Positions 29,958-40,977 of a stretch of 64,000 nucleotides of DNA are shown in pieces. Source of the DNA: Bartonella birtlesii IBS 325 (GTDB lineage Bacteria; Pseudomonadota; Alphaproteobacteria; Rhizobiales; Rhizobiaceae); contig NZ_CM001557.1 of assembly GCF_000273375.1 (NCBI RefSeq), forward strand, positions 596,484 to 660,483, given 5' to 3'. The notes beneath the pieces are model-generated. The model was given only the letters and a program-made list of their open reading frames with translations, had not been told where the DNA came from and made no database searches. The position numbers and the translations under genes are program-made. The first letter of the stretch is position 1. Every line of letters starts with the position of its first letter.

Positions 29958-30191
29958 TTATCTTACTGCAGAAGCCCGACCGTTACTCACAAAACCTTCT
30001 CTTTGTGCACGTTTACGAGCAAGCTTACGTGTACGACGAACAGCTTCAGCCTTTTCACGAGCACGCTTTTCCGATGGTTTTTCATAATAACCACGCATTT
30101 TCATTTCACGGAAAATACCTTCACGTTGCATCTTCTTTTTCAATGCGCGTAGCGCTTGATCAACATTATTATCACGAACGAGTACTTGCAC
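29958..30191 (-). CDS. rpsU: 30S ribosomal protein S21
   Basis: 77 residues, very basic, starting [25 protein letters not shown], the S21 signature, with a [16 protein letters not shown] body. The start codon is GTG at 30191, with AGGAT upstream. It joins the 30S subunit late and helps initiation. The alphaproteobacterial form has a slightly extended C-terminus, as here. Confidence 0.95.
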   Translation of the reverse strand: MQVLVRDNNVDQALRALKKKMQREGIFREMKMRGYYEKPSEKRAREKAEAVRRTRKLARKRAQREGFVSNGRASAVR

Positions 30192-30388
30192 TATCTATCC
30201 TGCTTTTTTTTGGTGTTATAAGTAATAGGAAAAAACCTAATTGCTTTTAAATAGCATCTAAAAGCAACATATACTACAGAATGCATATCACATAAAGAAG
30301 GTGTTTGTCTACATCGCTTTTTAAAATTCTTATCTTTTTGCTATGAGCTGCTATTCGTTAATGAATGATTGAGTTTACAGATATAAGC

Positions 30389-32062
30389 TTATGAGAGCCC
30401 TTGTATATGATCATTTTCGTCAAGATGAATTTTTTCAGCGATAGGGTAATGGGGTAAGCCAGGCATAGTCATGATATCTCCGCAAATGACAACAATAAAA
30501 CCTGCACCTGCCAAGAGACGAACTTCACGTACAGGAATTTCAAAATCAACAGGAGCACCGTATAGAGTGGGATCAGCAGAAAAGGAATAAGGTGTTTTTG
30601 CCATACAAATAGGGTATGTGCCATAACCTTCCTTTTCCCAACATTCAAGCTGTTTGAGAATAGGATCAGCGATTATAGCTCCACGACCACCATAGAGATT
30701 TTTTATAATAGCATTAATTTTTTGAACAAGTGGCAGTGAATCTTGATACAGAACTTTAAAATGGCAATCTTTTTCTTCAATTAGGGTAACAAGTTCTTGT
30801 GCAAGTTCTATAGCACCTTTTCCACCTTGTTTCCAATGTTTGCAAACAACGGCTTTGTGCCCAGTTGTTGCAACTATTTTTTGTAACATGCTGATTTCAG
30901 CATCGCTATCGGTATCAAAATGATTAAGTGCGACAATACAAGGGATACCGTAGTGCTCCATGTTTTTTATATGTCGTAAAAGGTTGGCTGCTCCTTCTTT
31001 TAAAGCAGTGATATTTTCCTCTGTTAGATTCTTTTTGTCCACACCACCATTCATTTTTAATGCGCGAATTGTTGCGACAATCACCGTCGCGCTTGGTACA
31101 ATACCTGTTTGTCGACATTTAATATCAAAAAATTTCTCTGCTCCAAGATCTGCTCCAAAACCTGCTTCTGTGACAACATAATCGGCGAGTTTTAAAGCGG
31201 TTTTTGTTGCTATAACTGAATTACAGCCATGAGCAATATTGGCAAAAGGCCCACCGTGAACAAAGACAGCATTATTTTCAATTGTTTGTACAAGATTGGG
31301 TTGCATGGCATCTTTAAGAAGAACTGCCATTGCTCCTTCTACATTGAGATCAGCGACTGTTACTGGTGTTTTATCATAACGATAGGCAACAATAATTTTT
31401 TTGAGTCTTTGCGTAAGATTTTCTAAATTTTCGGCAAGGCAAAAAAGTGCCATAATTTCTGATGCAACAGTAATATCAAAACCTGTCTGACGAGGAAAAC
31501 CGTTGGTAACCCCGCCCAATGAAGTAACAATATCGCGTAATGCACGATCATTCATGTCAAGGACTCGTCTCCAAACGATGCGGCGGGGATCAATATTCAG
31601 ACTATTTCCCCAGTAAATATGGTTATCTATCATTGCGGCAAGAAGATTATGAGCAGCTGTAATCGCATGAAAATCACCAGTAAAATGCAAATTAAGGTCA
31701 TCCATCGGTACAACTTGAGCGTAACCACCTCCAGCAGCACCACCTTTTATACCAAAACAAGGACCTAAGGATGGTTCTCTCAAGGTAGCTATAGCTTTTT
31801 TTCCGATGAGATTGAGAGCATCATTAAGACCAACTGTTGTTGTCGTTTTTCCTTCTCCAGCAGGCGTTGGGTTAATAGCCGTAACGAGGATAAGTTTACC
31901 ATCCGGATTTTTATTGAGCGATTTTATGTATGCAGAAGAAATTTTAGCTTTATCATGTCCATAAGGAATAAGGTTTTCATGTGCGATACCAATTTTTTGT
32001 GCAATTTCAGTGATGTGTTGCTTGTGAGCTGTGCGAGCAATTTCAATATCTGTTTTGTGCAT
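30389..32062 (-). CDS. fhs: Formate-tetrahydrofolate ligase
   Basis: 557 residues, the standard length. The ATP site is [18 protein letters not shown]. Other family blocks are [50 protein letters not shown] and [17 protein letters not shown]. It makes 10-formyltetrahydrofolate from formate and ATP for purine and fMet-tRNA synthesis. It appears monocistronic. Confidence 0.96.
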   Translation of the reverse strand: MHKTDIEIARTAHKQHITEIAQKIGIAHENLIPYGHDKAKISSAYIKSLNKNPDGKLILVTAINPTPAGEGKTTTTVGLNDALNLIGKKAIATLREPSLGPCFGIKGGAAGGGYAQVVPMDDLNLHFTGDFHAITAAHNLLAAMIDNHIYWGNSLNIDPRRIVWRRVLDMNDRALRDIVTSLGGVTNGFPRQTGFDITVASEIMALFCLAENLENLTQRLKKIIVAYRYDKTPVTVADLNVEGAMAVLLKDAMQPNLVQTIENNAVFVHGGPFANIAHGCNSVIATKTALKLADYVVTEAGFGADLGAEKFFDIKCRQTGIVPSATVIVATIRALKMNGGVDKKNLTEENITALKEGAANLLRHIKNMEHYGIPCIVALNHFDTDSDAEISMLQKIVATTGHKAVVCKHWKQGGKGAIELAQELVTLIEEKDCHFKVLYQDSLPLVQKINAIIKNLYGGRGAIIADPILKQLECWEKEGYGTYPICMAKTPYSFSADPTLYGAPVDFEIPVREVRLLAGAGFIVVICGDIMTMPGLPHYPIAEKIHLDENDHIQGLS

Positions 32063-32606
32063 GGAAAGATTCTTTAAATTTGGCTTTTGTTGATATTAAG
32101 AGTGTGTACTATAATCAGATGGAAGAACCTATAGAATATAGAGTTATAAGATATCATAGAGGTCGATAACATACTGTGCAAGAGGGAAAAATAAAGCGGA
32201 AAAAACAAGCAGTTTTAAGTTTTCAGAAAAAAAATTGCTATATTGTTCGTTCTAAAAAGCTTTTAAAAAGAATACAGAATTTAGAAAAAATGACATCAAG
32301 GTCTTAAACTTTTCACAGGAGCGTCCTGTTGGGATTTTTGATTTCCAGATGATTTATCCTTTCAAGGCTTCTTATAAAGAATATTATAACTCTAAAATTT
32401 TGTAAAAGAAATCTAAGACTTTTTTCTTTCAGGCGTATAAACCATATTGGAAGTCTTATACATCTAAAAATATCTCAGAAAGCTGTTCTGATTAACAAAC
32501 AAAAGAGCGGGCATTATATTTTCTAACAATGCAACCAGGACAAAAAGGAAAACGCCTCAATAAGAAAAACATCCTCTTAAATATTGAAAAATGGAGACCG
32601 AAAGAA
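32063..32606. other. Intergenic gap
   Basis: No gene seen. A small perfect hairpin, ACAGGA GCG TCCTGT at 32315-32329, is followed by TGGGATTTTT and could be a weak plus-strand terminator with no obvious gene to serve. Confidence 0.4.
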
Positions 32607-32683
32607 TGGCGCACCCGAAGAGATTCGAACTCCTGACCCCCAGATTCGTAGTCTGGTGCTCTATCCAGCTGAGCTACGGGTGC
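32607..32683 (-). tRNA. tRNA-Arg (ACG)
   Basis: The reverse strand reads GCACCCGTAGCTCAGCTGG and so on. It folds into a full cloverleaf with a seven-pair acceptor stem (GCACCCG/CGGGTGC), anticodon loop CTACGAA, TTCGAAT in the T loop and an encoded CCA. The anticodon ACG, read as ICG, makes this tRNA-Arg. Confidence 0.97.
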
Positions 32684-33048
32684 ATAGATTTTCAATTTTC
32701 TATCTTATTACGACAAAGGGTTCCTAATCGTTTCATGGAGGAATTGCAAGTGAAACTTGGTGAAAATAAAAATTTTATCTTTTTGTGGATGTAATATTTT
32801 TAAAAAAGCTCCTGTATATTTCCGATTTTACTGAGATTTTGTACGATAATTCCTTTGAATATGTGAACGATAGTTAACTTGACGTTTTATTTTATGAAAG
32901 ATAGTCAAGCAAAAGATGAGATATGTTTTTTACGGTGGGGGGGTAAGATACACTACCTGCAGTTCAGTTTTTATATGAAACTCGGATGTAACTGTTGAGA
33001 ACTGTTTCAGACAAGTTGACATATTCACGATACAGCAAGGTTAGAATC

Positions 33049-34179
33049 ATGAAGCTGTTAAAAAAGACCTTTCCACTGGTATTTCTCGTTCTCATTTTGA
33101 TGATTACTTATTGGGCAGGGAAAAAAAGTTCACAACAACACATTTCTATAATGGATAAAGCGACAAATGCATCACATGAAATCTCAAAAATGCCCACCGG
33201 AAAGCCACCAACAAATGTGATTGTTGATCTTGTAAAAATTGAAGATTTTTATGAACAGCTAAACGCGCTTGGCAGTGGACAGGCATTAGCTTCGGTGGAA
33301 TTAACGCCTTGGTCATCAGGTATTATAGATAAGATTTTTGTGTCAGCTGGCATGAGGGTACAAGCAGGTGATGTACTTGTAAAACTCGATTCCAAAAAGG
33401 AACAAATAGCAGCTGAAAAAGCGAAAGTACAACGTGATAATAGTGCATTAACACTTTCTCGTATCCTTAAGTTACGTGCCAGTAAGACAGCAACAGAGGT
33501 TCAGGAAATTACTGCGCGCTTAGAGCTAGATAACGCAAATTTGATATTGCGTAATGCTGAATTAGATCTTGATCGGCGAACAATTCGTGCACCAATTAGC
33601 GGAGTTGTAGGTATTTTACCCATTGATGAGGGCAATGCTGTGACTGTTAATACTGTCATAGGACGAATTGAAAATAGAGAAGGTATTTTAGTTGATATAT
33701 GGGTTCCTGAACGCTACGCATCACATGTTCATAAAGGGGATAAGGTGATGGCAACATTAACGGCGCAGCCAGATAAAACTTTTGTTGGTCATATTTATGC
33801 AATTGATAACGTTATTAATCCGGAAAGTCGCACACTTCATGTTCAGATTGCAATCAAGAACGAAAAAGATACCCTTATGTCTGGTATGTCTTTTACAACA
33901 ACGCTTAAATTTTATGGTGGTTCTTTTCCTGTGGTAAATCCTCTTGCCATTCAATGGAATAGTAAGGGATCATTCGTTTGGCGTGTAAGAGAGGGAAAAG
34001 TAGAGTCCATTCCAGTATCAATTATTCAGCATAAAACAGATCAGGTATTTGTGAAAGCGTCTTTAGAAAATGGTGATAAAATTGTGATTCAAGGAGTTCA
34101 GATGCTTTATCCAGGAAGTAGGGTTATTTTGAATGATATTACGACCCATCAACAAAAACAATCAGAAGCTAATGGGTAG
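33049..34179 (+). CDS. RND efflux periplasmic adaptor (HlyD/AcrA family)
   Basis: About 376 residues. It has an N-terminal membrane anchor/signal (LKKTFPLVFLVLILMITYWAG) without a lipobox Cys. A split lipoyl domain has the halves VELTPWSSGIIDKIFVSAGMRVQAGDVLVKLDS and RTIRAPISGVVGILPIDEGNAV around a short coiled coil. Beta-barrel and membrane-proximal domains follow. It links an RND pump to an outer-membrane channel. ATG 33049 with AAGG upstream is preferred to the TTG at 32995. It is nine bases before the RND permease; no TolC-type gene is nearby. Confidence 0.92.
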   Translation: MKLLKKTFPLVFLVLILMITYWAGKKSSQQHISIMDKATNASHEISKMPTGKPPTNVIVDLVKIEDFYEQLNALGSGQALASVELTPWSSGIIDKIFVSAGMRVQAGDVLVKLDSKKEQIAAEKAKVQRDNSALTLSRILKLRASKTATEVQEITARLELDNANLILRNAELDLDRRTIRAPISGVVGILPIDEGNAVTVNTVIGRIENREGILVDIWVPERYASHVHKGDKVMATLTAQPDKTFVGHIYAIDNVINPESRTLHVQIAIKNEKDTLMSGMSFTTTLKFYGGSFPVVNPLAIQWNSKGSFVWRVREGKVESIPVSIIQHKTDQVFVKASLENGDKIVIQGVQMLYPGSRVILNDITTHQQKQSEANG

Positions 34180-34187
34180 AATATATA

Positions 34188-37100
34188 ATGACTGGAGAGT
34201 TGAAAAAAGAACTTCTTTTAGCACAACCAAAACAAGGTGGTAATATCGCCTTATTTATTCGCAGACCAGTTTTAACCTTTGTCTTGAATGCGATGATTTT
34301 GCTTGCGGGATTTGCTGCATGGATGAATGTTGATGTGCGTGAATTGCCAGATGTAGATATGCCAGTGACGACAATAGTGACAACTTTTTCTGGTGCATCA
34401 GCAGAAACCATTGATCGTGAAATTACAAAAGTTATAGAGGATACAGTATCTCGCGTTGCAGGAGTGAAGACAATTTCTTCAACATCTTCTTTTGGACGTT
34501 CTCTTGTACAGATTACGTTCCATGTTGGCGTTGATTTGAATATTGCGGCATCTGATATTCGAGAAGCTCTTTCTCGTATTTCATATTCTCTTCCTCAAGA
34601 TGCAGATGCACCTTTGATTATTAAAGCAGATGCAGATGCATCTGCAATGATGTATATCGTTGTGACGTCATCAACGATGAATATTGATGATTTGACAACG
34701 ATTGTAGATGAGCAAATTGTTGATGCGCTTTCTGCTGTTGAAGGTGTTGGTGATGTGCAAATTGCCAGTGCACATACGAAGATTTTTCAAATTGATATTG
34801 ATCAGACAAAACTCGCAAGTTATGGTTTGACAATAGCAGATATTTCGCGTGTTCTTTCCAATATGTCTATAGATGCCCCTGTAGGATCATTAAGAAATTC
34901 TAAACAGGCTTTGGTTGTGCGTGCAACCGCTCGTTTGACGACACCAGAAGCTTTTGAAAAAGTTATGTTAAAACCTCATGTAAGTGTTGGAGATGTTGCA
35001 CATGTGACTTTATCACCAGATACAGAAAAGGTTATTCTTCGCATTAATGGAAAAACAGGCGTTGGATTAGGAATTATACGTAAAGCACAATCTAACACTC
35101 TTAATATTTCTGAAGGGGTTCAAGAAGTTCTCAAGCATCTTAAAACTATACTTCCATCTTCTGTACATGTAGATATTATTAATGATGATGCAATCTTTAT
35201 TAAAAGTGCACTCCATGAGGTTGAGGTTGCGTTATTCATTGCTATATTGAGTGTTATTTTTGTTATCTTTCTTTTCTTGAGGGATTTTCGTATAACACTT
35301 GTTCCTGCTTTATCTATTCCGATCGCTTTGATTGGCACAATTGCGGCGATTTATCTTGTAGGGTTTTCATTGAATATTCTCACCTTTTTAGGACTTGTTT
35401 TGGCAACAGGGCTTGTTGTGGATGATGCTATAGTTGTTCTAGAAAACATTGTTCGATGGCGAAATATGGGGTTAGGAACACGATCTTCAGCAGTTTTGGG
35501 AACGCGAGAAGTGTTTTTTGCTGTTGTGGCGACGACATTTACTTTGGTTGCTGTTTTTGTGCCAATTTCTTTTCTTCCTGGACAGGTAGGTGGACTTTTT
35601 AGAGAATTTGGTTTTGTTCTAGCAATTTCTGTATTGCTTTCTTCTATTGTTGCGTTGACTCTTTGTCCTATGCTTGTTTCCCGCTTTCTTAAAGCGCAAA
35701 TTAAAGAGAATGAAGAAAAAACGCATCGTTTTATTTTTCTGGACAATTTAGGAGCGTTTTTCAGTAGAAACTATGCTTATTATTTGCATAAATGTTTAAA
35801 TCATCCTTGGATTGTCGTATTCTCTTCACTTGTTTTTTTAGCGCTATGTGCTGGAAGTTATATGAAAATACAAAAAGAACTTACACCTGAAGAAGATAGA
35901 GGTGTTGTACTTATGGTTATTAATGGACCTCAAGGGGTTTCAACACAATATCTCAATAAGCAGGTTGAGCAAATTGCAGCAAGTTTAAAACCATTGTATG
36001 ATTCTGGTGAAATTGCTAACAGTTACTCCATTGCAGGAATTGGTGGATCACCTAATACAGCTTTTCTCGTTTTATTATTTTCTGCTTGGGAAAAGCGTAC
36101 GCGTAGTCAACAAGAAATTGTAAAAGATATTAATGTAAAACTGAAATCTTTTCCGGCAGTATTTGCATTTATTGCCCAAGGGAATTCTTTAGGGATTTCT
36201 GGAACTGGGCAAGGATTGCAATTTGCAATCCTTGGAAATAATTACACCAATTTGCAATCTATTGCTGATAAGCTTGTAAGTATTTTGCAAAAAGATTCCC
36301 GTTTTATTCGTCCACGGCTTGCTGTTGATGCAACACAACCACAATTTTTTATTGAAATTAATCGAGAAAGGGTGTCTGATTTAGGCATTAATATCACCAA
36401 TATTAGCGATGTTTTACAAACAATTTTGGATGGGAAGAAAATAGGTTCTATTCACGTTAATAACCGTTCTTATGATGTGAAGCTTACTTCGCGTAAAAAT
36501 TCTATTAATAATCCTGCTGATTTGGAAAATATTTTCTTAAAAACAAAAAATAATAAATATGTTCCTCTCTCAGTTGTTGCAAATTTGCATGAAAAAGCTA
36601 TTGCACCCCAATTAAAACGAGAAGAACGCATGAATGCTGTTGTCTTAAGCACCAATCTTGCACCCACTTTTGCTTTAGGACAAGCTTATCAGGTTGTTCA
36701 AGAAAGTGCTTCTTCTCTGTTGTCTGATGGAGAGTATATTATTCCTTTAGGGAGTGCCGCAACGCTTAATGAAACCTTTTCAAATTTCATCGTTGTTTTT
36801 GGTGTTGCTTTTATCATTATTTTATTAGTCTTGGCAGCGCAGTTTGAAAGCTTTATTTCAGGCTTTATTATTATGGCTACTGTACCATTAGGGCTTGGTT
36901 GTGCCGCAATTGCTATGCTTTTGAGCGGCGTAAGCCTTAATATTTATAGTCAAATTGGTTTGATTTTGTTGATTGGGATTATGGCTAAGAATGGCATTCT
37001 TATTGTTGAGTTTGCAGATCAGTTGCGTGATCAGGGTAAGAGTGTTCGTAAAGCTATAGAAGAGGCAGCAAATATTCGTCTTCGTCCGGTTTGTATGACG

Positions 37101-37322
37101 ATGATTTGTGCTATTTTGGGAGGGATTCCTTTGGTTTTAGCAAAAGGTGCTGGTGCAGAAGCGCGTGTAGCCTTGGGTTGGGTAATTGTTGGTGGTTTAG
37201 GTTTGGCAACATTTGTCACCCTTTATGTAACACCTGTTGTTTATCTTTTACTTGGGCGTTTTATAACTCCAAAAGCAGAAGAAAGTCTGCGTTTATCAAA
37301 AGAATTAAGCCAAGTGAAATAA
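34188..37322 (+). CDS. RND multidrug efflux permease (AcrB/HAE1 family)
   Basis: 1044 residues with twelve helices and two large periplasmic loops. TM4 carries the proton-relay pair in GLVVDDAIVVLENIVRW (two Asp), and TM10 the partner Lys in IGIMAKNGILIVEFAD. The N-terminus VRELPDVDMPVTTIVTTFSGASAETID is typical of the HAE1 group. The protein exports hydrophobic compounds by proton antiport; the substrate cannot be read from the sequence. It forms an operon with the adaptor upstream. Confidence 0.94.
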   Translation: MTGELKKELLLAQPKQGGNIALFIRRPVLTFVLNAMILLAGFAAWMNVDVRELPDVDMPVTTIVTTFSGASAETIDREITKVIEDTVSRVAGVKTISSTSSFGRSLVQITFHVGVDLNIAASDIREALSRISYSLPQDADAPLIIKADADASAMMYIVVTSSTMNIDDLTTIVDEQIVDALSAVEGVGDVQIASAHTKIFQIDIDQTKLASYGLTIADISRVLSNMSIDAPVGSLRNSKQALVVRATARLTTPEAFEKVMLKPHVSVGDVAHVTLSPDTEKVILRINGKTGVGLGIIRKAQSNTLNISEGVQEVLKHLKTILPSSVHVDIINDDAIFIKSALHEVEVALFIAILSVIFVIFLFLRDFRITLVPALSIPIALIGTIAAIYLVGFSLNILTFLGLVLATGLVVDDAIVVLENIVRWRNMGLGTRSSAVLGTREVFFAVVATTFTLVAVFVPISFLPGQVGGLFREFGFVLAISVLLSSIVALTLCPMLVSRFLKAQIKENEEKTHRFIFLDNLGAFFSRNYAYYLHKCLNHPWIVVFSSLVFLALCAGSYMKIQKELTPEEDRGVVLMVINGPQGVSTQYLNKQVEQIAASLKPLYDSGEIANSYSIAGIGGSPNTAFLVLLFSAWEKRTRSQQEIVKDINVKLKSFPAVFAFIAQGNSLGISGTGQGLQFAILGNNYTNLQSIADKLVSILQKDSRFIRPRLAVDATQPQFFIEINRERVSDLGINITNISDVLQTILDGKKIGSIHVNNRSYDVKLTSRKNSINNPADLENIFLKTKNNKYVPLSVVANLHEKAIAPQLKREERMNAVVLSTNLAPTFALGQAYQVVQESASSLLSDGEYIIPLGSAATLNETFSNFIVVFGVAFIIILLVLAAQFESFISGFIIMATVPLGLGCAAIAMLLSGVSLNIYSQIGLILLIGIMAKNGILIVEFADQLRDQGKSVRKAIEEAANIRLRPVCMTMICAILGGIPLVLAKGAGAEARVALGWVIVGGLGLATFVTLYVTPVVYLLLGRFITPKAEESLRLSKELSQVK

Positions 37323-37517
37323 TATTTGGGGTGGGAAAGCTTTGATTTTTTTACTTTTGTTTTTAAAATGTCGTTTTCGGGTCTTATCTTTCTATTTTTG
37401 TACTCCTTCATTATTGTATGCGAGCAATAAAAATGGCTAGCAAATAAGGAGGCGCTCTCTGTTTTGTTATTGTTTGTATATAGATTTCATTGTCAATGAT
37501 AATGGGGAAATAAGACC

Positions 37518-39182
37518 ATGAGAGATGGCTTGTTGATTCGAAATAAAAGAGCTTTTGAAGCAGCTTTGCAGGCTTTAAGAGAACACGCCACAAAAGGGGG
37601 GGTGCATAATATCCGTAGGCATTTTTTAGAAGATGCGCAACGCTTTTCCCATTTTTCTTTAAAACTTGATGATCTCCTTTTTGATTTTTCGAAATGTGGT
37701 GTGACATTAAAAACATTGCAACTGCTAGATGATTTAGCTGTTGCAGCAGATGTATTGGGTAGGCGTGAAGCGATGTTTTCCGGTCAGTCCATTAATACAA
37801 CGGAAAAACGCTCAGTTCTTCATGTTGCATTACGTTTGCCTGCTGATGAAGTTTTCATGTTGGATAACCATGATTTAGTTAAGGATATTCAAACTGTTCT
37901 TAATGATATGGAAAAATTTTCAAAAAAAGTACGTAATGGCAACTATAGGGGAAGCAGTGGCGAGAAGATAAGTGATGTTGTTAACATTGGTATTGGTGGT
38001 TCTGATCTTGGACCTGCTATGGTCACACGTGCTTTAAAACCTTATCATGATGGTCCATATTGCCATTTTGTTTCTAATGCTGACAGTGCACATATTTCTG
38101 ATATTCTCTCTGTTTTGAATCCGGCAACAACACTATTTGTCATTGCTTCTAAGACTTTTACGACAGCTGAAACAATGGTAAATGCGCAAGTTGCGCGTCA
38201 ATGGATTCGCTCACATTTAGGAGAAAAGACTGTTGGTAGACATTTTGTTGCTGTTTCGAGTGCTCTTGATAAAGTGGCAGAATTTAACATAGATTTTGCA
38301 AAAGTTTTTCGATTTTGGGATTGGGTTGGAGGGCGTTATTCAATTTGGTCTGCCGTTGGTTTTGTTGTGATGTTAGCAATAGGAGAACAGAATTTTCGCC
38401 AATTTCTCAAAGGTGCTCTACAAATGGATCAACATTTTAAAACTGCGCCTTTGCATGAAAATATTCCTATTCGATTTGCTCTTTTAGGGTTCTGGCATCG
38501 TGTTATTTGTGGTTATGCATCACGTGCTGTCATTCCCTATGCACAGCGTTTGGCGCATTTTCCAGCTTATTTGCAACAACTTGATATGGAATCAAATGGT
38601 AAGCGGATTTCTTTGGATGGCAAACCATTAAATTTTTCAAGTAGTCCAGTTGTTTGGGGAAATTCAGGGACAAATGGTCAACATGCTTTTTTTCAGTTTT
38701 TGCATCAAGGAACAGATATCATTCCTGTAGAATTTATTTTGTTTGTAAAAGGGCATGAGAAAAATTTATATTCTATGCATGAAATGTTAATCGCAAATTG
38801 TTTAGCGCAATCAAAGGCTCTCATAAAAGGACGCAGTGTCGAAGATACTCGGCGTATCCTTTTAAAAAATGGTATGAATGAGTATGAAGCAGACAATTTA
38901 GCACCTCATAGAAGTTTTGAGGGAAATCGGCCTAATATTATGTTGGTTCAGGATTTGCTGACACCTTTTGCACTTGGTCGTCTCATTGCACTTTATGAAC
39001 ATCGCATTTTTGTCGAAGGCATTTTGATGAATATTAATTCATTTGATCAATGGGGTGTAGAACTTGGTAAAGAATTAGCAAATGAATTATTACCAATACT
39101 GCGTAGAGAAAACAAAGCAGATAAACGCGATAGTTCAACATTAGGATTGTTGGCACATATTCAAGCAAGACGTGCAGAATAA
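37518..39182 (+). CDS. pgi: Glucose-6-phosphate isomerase
   Basis: 554 residues, normal for Pgi. Motifs: VNIGIGGSDLGPAMVTRAL, FWDWVGGRYSIWSAVG (signature 1) and VVWGNSGTNGQHAFFQFLHQG (catalytic His region), plus GRLIALYEHRIFVEG near the end. It interconverts glucose 6-phosphate and fructose 6-phosphate. Bartonella lack a complete glycolysis, so the role is probably in sugar-phosphate supply and gluconeogenesis (known for the genus, inferred here). Confidence 0.96.
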   Translation: MRDGLLIRNKRAFEAALQALREHATKGGVHNIRRHFLEDAQRFSHFSLKLDDLLFDFSKCGVTLKTLQLLDDLAVAADVLGRREAMFSGQSINTTEKRSVLHVALRLPADEVFMLDNHDLVKDIQTVLNDMEKFSKKVRNGNYRGSSGEKISDVVNIGIGGSDLGPAMVTRALKPYHDGPYCHFVSNADSAHISDILSVLNPATTLFVIASKTFTTAETMVNAQVARQWIRSHLGEKTVGRHFVAVSSALDKVAEFNIDFAKVFRFWDWVGGRYSIWSAVGFVVMLAIGEQNFRQFLKGALQMDQHFKTAPLHENIPIRFALLGFWHRVICGYASRAVIPYAQRLAHFPAYLQQLDMESNGKRISLDGKPLNFSSSPVVWGNSGTNGQHAFFQFLHQGTDIIPVEFILFVKGHEKNLYSMHEMLIANCLAQSKALIKGRSVEDTRRILLKNGMNEYEADNLAPHRSFEGNRPNIMLVQDLLTPFALGRLIALYEHRIFVEGILMNINSFDQWGVELGKELANELLPILRRENKADKRDSSTLGLLAHIQARRAE

Positions 39183-39708
39183 TGCAGAATCTGCAAAATT
39201 CATTGCGTGGCACCATCTTTACGCTTATGAAGATGCAATCTGGCACTATCATTCTATTTATCAATTCAAAATATCATGATAATTCTTATATTTAAGAGAA
39301 TTGATAAGAGATATTTTTCTTTCTTACATGATTTTATTCATAGTCTATGCTGCTTATGACATGTAAAGGAATGGATTGATTGATTTAAGATGCATAAGAG
39401 GTGATGAGATAGAAGTGCATGATAATTCACTCTTTTATGTACATTTTTTGCCATGAATATATTATTTTCTAGATTGGTTTTTTAAGACTACACCATTAAA
39501 TTTTAAACGCCAAGACGTTTCTATTCTGAATCGCGACCATGATGTTGAGAAACCATCAGCTTTTTATGTGCTATGGATATTTTCCTTTAATCCTCTCTCT
39601 TCTTTGAGAGAATTCTTTAAAAATCTTTTGAAAGGAATGCATTGGTATAAGGTTTGCCAATAAACAGCATCGGAGATAATTAACAAAGATTATCTTAGCT
39701 CATATTTT
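39183..39708. other. Intergenic gap with a diverged repeat
   Basis: No gene. Repeat copy C occupies 39200-39405. A GAGAGAATTC-containing segment with nearby TTTGAGAG words follows, but I see no clear hairpin. Confidence 0.4.
39200..39405 (+). repeat. Diverged intergenic repeat, copy C
   Basis: This is the best-preserved copy by eye, starting directly after pgi: ACCATCTTTACGCTTATGAAGATGCA, TTGATAAGAGATAT, CTTATGACATGTAAAGGA and TTGATTTAAGAT. The same blocks, in order, appear in copy B, and some appear in copy A. Confidence 0.5.
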
Positions 39709-39798
39709 TGGCGGAGAGAGAGGGATTTGAACCCCCGATAGAGTCACCCCTATGCCGCATTTCGAGTGCGGTGCTTTCAACCACTCAGCCATCTCTCC
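39709..39798 (-). tRNA. tRNA-Ser (CGA)
   Basis: The reverse strand begins GGAGAGATGGCTGAGTGG, has a long variable arm (type II tRNA), anticodon loop CTCGAAA with anticodon CGA, TTCAAAT in the T loop and an encoded CCA. It decodes UCG serine. Confidence 0.96.
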
Positions 39799-40104
39799 AT
39801 ATATTATATCAAGGTACAATAAAATCTCACATTGTTGAAGAATATGGTAGGTAAATAACCTCCAATTGCGTTTAGTACAACCAATTTTTGCTTTTTTATA
39901 AGGCTTTATTGACAGAGAATAGAAATTCCGTCATATATACAAACACAAGCGTAGAGAAATCTGCGCATATTTGTATTTTGGAGGGTGTTTTATCTCTCCT
40001 GTAAAATCTATTACGACTGATAAAAAGCAGCCTATTTTTTCTCTTTGACGAGGTAGAAGTCAATTAGAGGTAAATAAGAGCTGGTGTGAACGAAAGGATA
40101 AAAA

Positions 40105-40596
40105 ATGTTCGCAGTCATTAAAACTGGTGGTAAGCAATACCGCGTTGTTGCTAACCAAGTGGTGAAGATTGAAAAAATTATTGGCAATACTGGTGATGTT
40201 GTTGAATTCAACGATGTATTGATGGTGGGGCAAGAGGGTAACGCAGTGATTGGCGCACCTGTTATTGCCGATGCTTTAGTTACGGCTGAAATTGTAGAAC
40301 AAACACGTGGGCGTAAGGTTATCGCATTTAAGAAGCGCCGTCGTCAAAATTCGAAACGTACACGTGGTCATCGCCAAGAATTTACGATACTTCGTATTTT
40401 AGAAGTTTTGATGGGTGGGGCAAAGCCGAAAAAAGCAACTACAAAGCCAATTAAAGAAGAGGCCACTACATTAAAAGAGAAAACAAAGGAAACAAAAGCA
40501 CCTACTTCTGTTAAGAAAACAGTTAAGAAAACAGCTGAGAAAGAGGTCATGCCGCAAAGAAAAGCGGCTGTAGCATCAAAGAATAAAGAAGATTAA
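40105..40596 (+). CDS. rplU: 50S ribosomal protein L21 with a Lys-rich tail
   Basis: Residues 1-103 are a standard L21 ([24 protein letters not shown] and [24 protein letters not shown]). A further 60-residue tail is rich in Lys, Ala, Thr and Glu and appears disordered. Such tails occur in alphaproteobacterial L21. It is 12 bases before rpmA in the usual rplU-rpmA pair. Confidence 0.96.
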   Translation: MFAVIKTGGKQYRVVANQVVKIEKIIGNTGDVVEFNDVLMVGQEGNAVIGAPVIADALVTAEIVEQTRGRKVIAFKKRRRQNSKRTRGHRQEFTILRILEVLMGGAKPKKATTKPIKEEATTLKEKTKETKAPTSVKKTVKKTAEKEVMPQRKAAVASKNKED

Positions 40597-40608
40597 AGGA
40601 GAACATCC

Positions 40609-40878
40609 ATGGCACATAAAAAAGCGGGTGGTTCCTCGCGTAATGGTCGCGATTCAGAATCGAAACGTCTTGGCGTTAAAAAATTTGGTGGTGAAGCTGT
40701 TATCGCTGGAAATATTATTGTGCGCCAGCGTGGTACACGTTGGCATCCTGGTGATAATGTCGGTATCGGAAAGGATCATACCCTTTTTGCTCTATCGAAC
40801 GGTGTGGTTTCTTTTCAAAGGAAAGCAAATAACCGTTCCTATGTCTCGGTCATTCCTAGGGTAGAGACAGCGAGGTAG
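40609..40878 (+). CDS. rpmA: 50S ribosomal protein L27
   Basis: 89 residues starting [28 protein letters not shown], a near-invariant L27 start, with [24 protein letters not shown] in the middle. An AGGAG site precedes the ATG. A strong terminator lies about 65 bases after the stop. Confidence 0.97.
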   Translation: MAHKKAGGSSRNGRDSESKRLGVKKFGGEAVIAGNIIVRQRGTRWHPGDNVGIGKDHTLFALSNGVVSFQRKANNRSYVSVIPRVETAR

Positions 40879-40942
40879 GCTATAGTATTTTCTGCATAAG
40901 CCGATATTCCATTGGAATCTGGTTGCGAGATTATCAATTTTT

Positions 40943-40977
40943 AAAAGGAAAGATAGGATGCTATCTTTCCTTTTTTG
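40943..40977 (+). terminator. Terminator of rplU-rpmA
   Basis: The ten-pair stem GGAAAGATAG (40947-40956) / CTATCTTTCC (40961-40970) with loop GATG is followed by TTTTTT. Confidence 0.93.
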
